NCBI RefSeq assembly: GCF_000708205.1
Contig: NW_014575559.1
Coordinates: 336,575-400,574, forward strand
Source of the DNA: Mixia osmundae IAM 14324
Taxonomy: Eukaryota > Basidiomycota > Mixiomycetes > Mixiales > Mixiaceae
Length of the DNA stretch: 64,000 nucleotides
Direction: 5' to 3'
The notes below the pieces were generated by a model that saw only the letters and a program-made list of their open reading frames with translations, searched no databases and was not told the DNA's origin. Within the stretch, counting starts at the first letter, position 1; every line of letters starts with the position of its first letter. Made by a program: the position numbers and the translations under genes. Positions 57,354 through 64,000 of the stretch are shown in pieces.

Positions 57354-58829
57354 CTAGCAATACGTCTGCCCATAGACGCTGCTGTGTTCTTTTTCGAGCG
57401 CCAATCGCTCACTTGCGCGCCGGATGAGATCGTCGAGCTGCTCTAGCTGATCGTCACCGATTTGATATGCCTGACAGACGCCCTCTTTTTCTGGCAGGCG
57501 TGAAAGCAATGTGCGTGCTCTGTCTATTGCTTGCATAGCTGCAGTGAGCGCAGAGCTCACAGTCTGCCTCTCCTGCGTAGGCGACGAGGCGCCAAGCTGC
57601 AAAGAGGCCATGCTCCTGGTGGCCGAGCTCGATAATGGCGTCATCCGGGCGATGGGAGATTCAGATCCGTTGACTGCCCGAGCCACAGGCGCGTATGCGG
57701 CTGCAGCACGAGTAGTATCAATGGACAGTCCGCGAGGCCCACCCGGTGCGTGCGGAGCAGCGACGACATGGCTTTGACGCACGGGTATAGTGCCCGGAAG
57801 AACGATCTGACGGCCTGCAGGGGCTTGTCTACCAAAAGAGGCATTAAGAGTCTCGTCGGACCGAATGGACTGCTGAAGGGCGCGCCGAACAGCTTCGTTG
57901 GCCTGCGTGCTCTGACTGCGCTCGAGCGAGCTCGACGACGGAGGAGAAGCCCTACTCGGCTTTCGCGCAGGCTTCTTCCTCGGCGTGATCGCCTTGGCCA
58001 GCTTGGCAGCGCTGGGCGCATAAGCGGACATGCTCGTGCTCTTGCGCATCCCGCTTGACGTAGGGGCTGACCAATTTGACAAGCTAGCCGGCGTCTGGAG
58101 ACCGGATGATCGGGAGTCGGTCGAGCTAGCAGGCGTCAGCATGGGCGGCGTCAGGTCAGACAGTGAAAAGGCTGACTGTGAGCGTGACATGTGGGGCGTC
58201 GCGGTCGTGCCAGTTCTCGTGAAATCAAATTCGGGCGAGTCTGCCATAGACGACTGCTGACTGAACGCAGGCGATTGCGAAGCGCTCAGCGTTCGGTCAA
58301 GGAGACCAGAAGTAAACGAGTCGTCGGAAGATTCCTGCTTGAGGGGCGGCCGGACTTGCTGAAAGACGTAGGGAGACATGCCTTTTGACGCCGCTGCGCA
58401 AGCGCGAGACGCTTGTGCTGACATGCTGATCGCATCCGTGGTGAATGCACGGGCCGGCATCGATGGACGAGGCGCATGTTGGACCGCCTCGCGGTAAGGC
58501 GAATCGAGTTGTGGCTGGACGAGCATCTCGGTCGCGTCTGCTGGCAGCTGCTCCTGCTGTTCATGGTACAGAGCAGTATGCGAGGCATACGGATTGTAGA
58601 GCTGAGCATCGAAAGCGTGCATGCCCTCGTTCGACGCCAGACTGCCTTGCGAATGCTGGCCGTAGTCAACGTACATATCCTCGTGATAGCCGCCGCCGCC
58701 GTTCTCCTGCATCATGCGGTTGATGTCCTCTAGCATGTATGGATCTCGTAGCGCTTGAGGCACTGAATCCAGTGCGACATGAGGATGGATGCTCGCATAC
58801 CCGAGATCCATACTGAGCCTTCGCAGCAT
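57354..58829 (-). CDS. Hypothetical low-complexity regulatory-type protein
   Basis: I do not recognise this gene. It is a single 491-codon frame. The N-terminus has a short acidic, aromatic region (DINRMMQENGGGGYHEDMYV, then DYGQHSQG). A long Ser/Thr/Pro/Gln-rich middle follows (SAFSLSDLTPPMLTPASSTD), then a basic cluster (ITPRKKPARKPSRASP). It ends in a predicted helical segment (ALTAAMQAIDRARTLLSRLP, then DDQLEQLDDLIRRASERLAL). The composition fits a transcriptional or cell-cycle regulator, but that is inference from disorder and TP/SP phosphosites. The ATG at 58829 is the first in frame. No intron was evident. Confidence 0.6.
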   Translation of the reverse strand: MLRRLSMDLGYASIHPHVALDSVPQALRDPYMLEDINRMMQENGGGGYHEDMYVDYGQHSQGSLASNEGMHAFDAQLYNPYASHTALYHEQQEQLPADATEMLVQPQLDSPYREAVQHAPRPSMPARAFTTDAISMSAQASRACAAASKGMSPYVFQQVRPPLKQESSDDSFTSGLLDRTLSASQSPAFSQQSSMADSPEFDFTRTGTTATPHMSRSQSAFSLSDLTPPMLTPASSTDSRSSGLQTPASLSNWSAPTSSGMRKSTSMSAYAPSAAKLAKAITPRKKPARKPSRASPPSSSSLERSQSTQANEAVRRALQQSIRSDETLNASFGRQAPAGRQIVLPGTIPVRQSHVVAAPHAPGGPRGLSIDTTRAAAAYAPVARAVNGSESPIARMTPLSSSATRSMASLQLGASSPTQERQTVSSALTAAMQAIDRARTLLSRLPEKEGVCQAYQIGDDQLEQLDDLIRRASERLALEKEHSSVYGQTYC

Positions 58830-59269
58830 AGCTTAAGCCCCGGGAGCATGTACGAGGGACTACCAGAGCTTACCTCGAATGCCGTGCACAGACGAGCTAT
58901 GTTGAGTTTGGGATAGCAGTCCGGCAACAAGGAGGAAGAGATAGTGCCTTCTCACGATGGTCGGAAGAGGAGCCTCGCTCCCTCCTGCTCAGGAGGCCCG
59001 CACCGAGATTGCTTTCCGAAGGAAGAACATCCACCAATGAGAATGCAGTCGGCAATCCGTATGCTAGAATCTAAGCTCCATCGGTAGCTCAGCCCACAGA
59101 CATGTGGATGCCGCCAGGGAGTCCCGTGAAGCCCAGCTACCTGCGCATGCGCCAATTTGATCAGGGTGATCGCCTGGGAGTGGAATGTATGCGCTCGCGG
59201 GCGGCGAATTCTTTCGTCAGCCGAGGCGATTATCGACAAAGTTTCGAGGGCAGTCGCCTACCCAAAGTG
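58830..59269. other. Intergenic stretch, no gene seen
   Basis: About 440 bp between TPS2 and the unknown protein, both on the minus strand. It should hold the TPS2 3' end and the promoter of the downstream gene. A GGTAGCTCAG string at 59093 resembles a tRNA D-arm but has no matching T-arm. Confidence 0.45.
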
Positions 59270-62200
59270 CTAGCGCTCGGAGCGTGGCTTTGCGGCTAGG
59301 TGTGACAGGGTATCTATGATGTCCGAAGGCTCGTCAACCCGCCAGGAAGCTGTCGTCTTGCGGTTCGCATTCTGATCGACAACGATGGTGTATATGCAGT
59401 CGCCCTGCAGCTTTGATTCAATGCTCGGCAGATTGTCCGGGTTGGGCGTGCTCGCTCCATGGTCGGTCAATGCCTTGACGTGTGCCTTGACGATTGGATT
59501 CTGCAAGAGCGCCGGGAACATCTTCAGCGACTCCGGCGGAGTAACCAAAGGCGGTGTGCCGGGCGCAGTCTGCTGTTGGATTGAATAGAGAGCTCGAAAC
59601 ATGTCCTGCTCCTGCCATGTCAACGCGCGAAGATCAGGATTGTCCGGCAGCACAGACCTCGTCGGTCTTGTCGTCGCCGGCGCACATCACAAATTCTGCG
59701 TCGGGATTCTGATAGCATATCCTCCTGACAATCTCGCCTTTGTGCGTGTGTGCCGGTCGGACTTCGACTATGCTACAGATCAGTTATCGAGCTTGTAGAG
59801 GGGAGGAAGGCTTGCCATTCTTCTTGCCGACGAGGACGTCGATTGGTAATTTCTCCGACATACTCTCAAGAATGCCTTGACACTCCTTGGCTGCGACTCC
59901 AGCATCAGTCAGATGGAGCTGTCGCACACGAGGCACGTACCTTGGAAAGCGCCGTAAACTGGATCTGCGTTGCGATAGTGAAAAGTCGTGCTCGATTTCT
60001 TCGTCTCCACAAATGACCCTGTCGTTCGAGCCTCGTAATCTGCGTCGCGGCATCAGCTGCAGCTCATCTGCCCACACGCAGAGACGCACATTTGAAGATT
60101 TCGACGACATCCTCTTTCCAGCTCATGTCGATCGACTCAGTGAGGTCTGTCCATGTGTCTTGACCGGGCTCGCGCAAGAAGCAGCCATGCTCGGCAGAGA
60201 AGCCAAGATCTTTGATATGACCAAGATGTTTGTCAAGAAACTCGCCGTCTCGACCAGAGATGATGTAGCACAGGTTTTTGGGGTCACTGCAAAGCTTTTC
60301 GAGTGCCTCTAGTAGTTTCTTCGAAGGGACGGCCGCGCTTGGCGTCTTGACGATTGGTGTGAGCGTACCATCATAGTCAAAGAGCAGAAGGCGTTTGCCA
60401 GCAGTCGCAAAGCCTTCTTCGAGCTTGTCGTGATCGAGCTCTGGAGTGAACTGCGTCGCCTGATCATCGTGCACACACTCAAGAAGCTTCATGATGAGCG
60501 AGCTCGACCATACAGCGGCCGTGTGAGCTTTGACGCGCTTTAGCACGACAGCATGACGGTATTCTCGTTCGTGCTGTGACATGTGTAATGCCTGATCGAT
60601 TACTCTTGCGACATCGCCCAGATCCCATGGATTGATCTTGAGCGCCGTCTTCATCAGACCCGTTACGCCAGTGAACTCGGATAAGATGAGCGGGCTCTTT
60701 CGTTCGGTTTGGCAGATAGTGTATTCCATGCTGGTCGTATTCATACCATCACGAATCGAGGTGATCAAGCAGAGATCGGCGGCAGATAGCAAAGCAAAGT
60801 ATTCATCGCGTTCTATCGTCTGATGATAGTGGTGAAGTGGCTGGTAGTGCAGGCTGCCATATGTCGCATTGATATGATCGACAAGTTGTGAGACCTTCTG
60901 GGCGATGAGGGGCGAGTCATTGGCGGCAGGCGACGTCACTTGAATCATGACGACTTGTCCAATCCAATCGGGGTAATCATGCAAGAATCGTTCGTACGCT
61001 CGAAGCTTTGGTATGACACCTTTGGTAGGGTCGAGCTTGTCCCGGCCAAGAATGATGCGTTTGTCTGCATAGAGCGAGCGTATGGCTTCGATCTTGGGCA
61101 GGACGCCCGGTGCCGCACGATCATGTTCGATTCGCTCTGCGTCGATGCCGATCGGACAGTAGTCGATTGCGCAGAAAGTACCATTGGTCTCGACGCCTCC
61201 TTTAGCAGCTTCGTAGCCCATGACACGGACGCATGCGCTCAAGAAATGGCGACCGTACGAGTATGTCTGGAAGCAGCATAGATTTGCGCCCAGCATGCCA
61301 TCCAGGATGGCCTCGCGACGAGGCAAACAGCGAAAGAACTCGCTGGAAGGGAAAGGTGAATGGATGAAAATGCCGATGCAGATGTCGGGGAAGCGTTCTC
61401 GAAGCAGGCGAGGCAAGAGCAAGAGGTGGTAGTCGTGGATGTAGATCAAATCGCCAGGCTTGTAGACCTCGGCAATTTTATTGGCGAAAGCGACGTTGGC
61501 GGCATAGTAAGCTGACCAGGTTCTTGCTTCGTCTTCTTTCTCCGCATTGTCCGAGAGCGCGAGATAGTGAAAGATAGGCCAGAGGTAGCCTTTGCAATAT
61601 CCTTCGTAGAAGTCGACGGCGACCTTGTCATCTAGCCAGACGGGCGCACACTTGACTGCCTTTTCTCGAGTATTGCCTAGCTCCTCCAGGCCTTGCTCTA
61701 ACTCGCGTTTGCACTCTGGGCTGATTGTGCTCGCCTCGAGGTGCTCGCCATCTGTCGTCTTAAGGTCACCTGGCCAGGCTACAAGCGTGACATCGCGATC
61801 ACTTGCGAGCGCTCGAATACCCGAATTGAGCGCGGCATGACCCCGTCTGGGTGTGAGGATCCATCGCGCAGAGCAAGCCGTCGCATCGGTCTCTGACATG
61901 ACGCCCGACGAAGCCGTCTGCCATCGTTCTCTCGCTCGCGAGCCAGTCTTGGCCGGTGTCGCAGGCGGCGAGACGAAAGATGAGCTGTTCTCTGTCGTAT
62001 TGGCTGTGCTCGCTCTTGGCGCGTGCAAGCCTGACACAGTGCCATTAGCAGAGGTTGAGGCGTATTCGCTCGTACTCTCGTCAAAGACTGATCCGGAAGC
62101 AGGCGACAGGGGCGTCGAAGTAGCGGGCACCGCGTTGTTGTGCATTTCATCATGTAGCATTGCTGCTGTGATGGACATGGGTCGCGTTGGGTCCGAGCGA

Positions 62201-62792
62201 GGGGGATTGAGGCCATCTGCATCTGTGGGACTCATGCGCATGGTACTGCCGGGTAGGGTCACGCCGCTGTGGATCTTGCTCAAACTCGGCCGTGGTGCCA
62301 CGCTGGGCGAATGCAAGCTAGGTGGCGCGGTCGAGCGGTCGCCTAGATTGATGGCAAGCGCAGAAACTCGCTCGAGCAAGTGATCGGTCTCTGTTCGTGG
62401 TCGAAGCTGACAGCTGTATGGCATCGTGTGACAAGCCAGACTGTTTGCATGGCCCTGCTGTGAGCTGAGGAGCCATAAAGGGGGGCATAGACCGACATGA
62501 TCCGGCCGGTGAGCTTGAGCTGATTGACTTGACCGCCCTCCTTATGTGTTGCATTGTTGCGTTCATCTTCTAATTGCTTGATGCGATCCTGTATGGCTAC
62601 CAAACTCGGTCTGCTCCTCGTCAGCAACTCTTTGAGCGGCGACCACGCTGCCTACATCTCTCCTTCCTCTGTTGGCTCCCATTCATCTTCGTCTGCATCT
62701 GTCCAGATCCTGCTGAGCTCTGAGCTCGTGCTGCTCGCTGCTATGGGTCCTTGTTGCAAGATAGGCGAGGTCCGCATAGTGGGCGAGCGCAT
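59270..62792 (-). CDS. TPS2: Trehalose-6-phosphate synthase/phosphatase (TPS2-type)
   Basis: Two-domain trehalose enzyme of about 1082 residues. The GT20 domain contains APVWLDDKVAVDFYEGYCKG, YIHDYHLLLLPRLLRERFP, IGIFIHSPFPSSEFFRCLPR, DRDKLDPTKG-like GRDKLDPTKGVIPKLRAYER and SIRDGMNTTSMEY. The HAD phosphatase domain has LLLFDYDGTLTPI, YIISGRDG and VMCAGDDKTDE. As in fungal Tps2, phosphatase function is likely and the GT20 part may be structural. Exons are 62792-62656, 62610-62493, 62457-60090, 60039-59941, 59890-59816, 59767-59658 and 59611-59270. The intron at 59768-59815 needs a GC donor (ATG|GCAAGC) to give VGKKN-VEVRP; the intron at 62458-62492 is only 35 nt and less certain. Confidence 0.92.
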
Positions 62793-63352
62793 GCTCCCCT
62801 GTAGCAGCTCCCTGCCGTAGCCAAAGCGCTGACGCGCTGACGATGGGGTCGCAAATATGCGCAAATCGCAGTCAATCGCGTCACATTCGAGCTCATGCAA
62901 TCAATCAATCACTCGGAGGCGCGCCCAACTTTTGCGATTCTCTCCTCCCCGCGCTTGCCCGCAAATCTGGCGAAACCGGGATGCCAGACTGTAAATGCTC
63001 CTGCGTAGTGCGGGTGCATCTCTCTACTGGGAAGTGCGGACGTCTTCGTCAGTACGTATAACTCGAAGCATTGCTCAAAGTACATTTGGCATGCATCATG
63101 TATGACTGTCACACTGGCGATTCTAATATGATAAATCGATCGTGATATTGTAAAGGTTTTCTAACGTCTGCGCACCAGTACGGAACGATCTTGAGCCATC
63201 GTTCCGCTCCTGATGTTACATCTCACGAGCGCGGTATCGGATGAAGCACAAGCTTGATGTGACACAGAAATGCATGCTACATCCCAGCTCGATGAGCAAA
63301 GCGTAAAGCGCTGGGTAGCTCGAGCGTCAACGACAGCCGCCGGATCTGACAA
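62793..63352. other. Intergenic stretch, no gene seen
   Basis: About 560 bp between SDH2 and TPS2, both on the minus strand. It should contain the SDH2 terminator and the TPS2 promoter. Short AATC repeats occur near 62900. No conserved frame was found. Confidence 0.45.
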
Positions 63353-64000
63353 TCATGGCGAAGAGCTCGCAAGCTCTTGCTTGAGATGTGCGATCGCTTT
63401 GGCAGGGTTGAGGCCCTTGGGACACGTCTTGGAACAGTTGAAGATGCTGCAATAGTCAGAAGATCAGCATGATCAAAGCACAAAAGGAGAGCGGCTTACG
63501 TGTGGCACCGGTAAAGCGAGAACGGATTCTGCAGTCGCTGCAGTCGCTCCGCCTTTGCCGAGTCTCGTGAGTCTGCTACCCATCGGTATGCCTGCATGAG
63601 CACGGCCGGTCCGAGGTATTCGTCCTGGTTCCACCAGTAGGACGGGCAGGCGGTGCTGCAGCAAGCGCAGAGAATACACTCGTACATGCCGTCCAGCTTC
63701 TGCCTGTCCTCGCGCGACTGCAAGTGCTCCTCTGTCACGACTAGGTTTAGCGGCAACGGGTTGTGAAGGCGAGTGGGACGTACTGCCATCGGCGGGCTCC
63801 GAGTCGGCCTTGAGGAACGGCTCGATCGACTTGTATTGCTTGTAGAACTGTGTCATGTCGGGCACGATGTCCTTGATGATGTACACTGCGCGATCGAGCA
63901 TCAGTATTGATCGTCAAGCGAGATGAAGCTCCGCCACATACTGTGCGGGAGAGGGTAGATCTTGACGTCTTTGCCCTCTGCATTGATGCGCTTGAGGCAA
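63353..64000 (-). CDS. SDH2: Succinate dehydrogenase iron-sulfur subunit, 5' part outside window
   Basis: C-terminal part of the complex II iron-sulfur protein (mitochondrial inner membrane). Visible blocks are [53 protein letters not shown], then [19 protein letters not shown] and [19 protein letters not shown]. The Cys clusters bind the 4Fe-4S and 3Fe-4S centres. Exons are 64000-63942 (continuing beyond the window), 63885-63784, 63731-63500 and 63446-63353. All introns have GT donors and are 52-56 nt. The N-terminal 2Fe-2S domain lies beyond the window edge. The C-terminus [19 protein letters not shown] is typical. Confidence 0.95.

Noticed and set aside
59085-59130. D-arm-like GGTAGCTCAG string
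   Set aside because: No T-arm (GTTCRANNC) within a tRNA length downstream, so no cloverleaf forms.
61853-62383. 176-codon plus-strand frame over the TPS2 N-terminal region
   Set aside because: Antisense to the TPS2 coding exon and without any domain.
1-64000. Transposons, viral relics, CRISPR arrays or bacterial-type operons
   Set aside because: I saw no transposase, reverse transcriptase, integrase, terminal repeats, spacer arrays or Shine-Dalgarno-led gene runs.

Overview
This window looks like nuclear DNA of a basidiomycete fungus. Genes are dense and lie on both strands, and most are broken by short introns (typically 45-56 nt, GT...AG, often with CTGAC/CTAAC-like branch sites). The gene set is fungal: an alpha-arrestin adaptor, an SREBP-type bHLH factor, Pbs2 MAPKK, an SH3-WW-WW-RasGEF of the Cdc25 family, and a fused trehalose-phosphate synthase/phosphatase. 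A compact, yeast-like or smut/rust-relative basidiomycete fits. I cannot fix the species from sequence alone, and I saw no intact transposon, viral relic, CRISPR array or bacterial-type operon.

Layout. 0-5 kb: alpha-arrestin (-), CCDC43-like protein (+), FAD-dependent oxidoreductase (+). 5-10.6 kb: intron-containing tRNA-Trp, secreted aspartic protease (-), a 2-kb gene-poor stretch holding the relic of a second protease copy, BRX1 (+). 10.9-17.5 kb: HSL-type lipase (+), PBS2 MAPKK (-), METTL7-like methyltransferase (+). 17.5-18.6 kb: an unusual stretch with a 43-bp inverted repeat and an open, apparently orphaned reading frame just past the SREBP gene. 18.6-25.7 kb: SRE1 (-), a type II glycosyltransferase-like protein (-), glutaredoxin (-), MDM35 (-). 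25.8-33.5 kb: cactin (+), ABCC transporter (-), SDR (+). 33.6-43.7 kb: RasGEF (+), Gfo/Idh/MocA oxidoreductase (-), PDK-family kinase (+), PUS7 (-). 43.7-50.9 kb: PRP3 (+), kinesin-8 (-), dynein light intermediate chain (-). 51-59 kb: an unknown protein (+), FBXO31-like F-box protein (+), FMN-binding PNPOx-like protein (-), two small secreted/GPI-type wall proteins (+), an unknown low-complexity protein (-). 59-64 kb: TPS2 (-) and the 3' part of SDH2 (-), cut by the window edge.

The genes are mostly housekeeping and are not arranged as a pathway cluster. Loose themes recur: stress and nutrient signalling (Pbs2, Cdc25-like RasGEF, SREBP, TPS2), splicing and RNA (cactin, Prp3, PUS7, Brx1), mitochondria (Sdh2, PDK, Mdm35), microtubule motors next to each other (kinesin-8 and dynein LIC), and secreted or wall proteins. 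Several gene pairs are divergent with about 85-130 bp between starts (arrestin/CCDC43, MDM35/cactin, Gfo/PDK, PUS7/PRP3) or convergent with 34-52 bp between stops (PDK/PUS7, cactin/ABCC).

Exon models were built by hand from frame continuity, splice dinucleotides and family conservation. Individual splice sites are inferred unless transcripts confirm them. The most interesting signals are several apparent GC-AG introns (plus one GA-AG candidate), microexons of 17 and 18 nt, very short introns, the protease relic, and the 18.1-18.6 kb locus.
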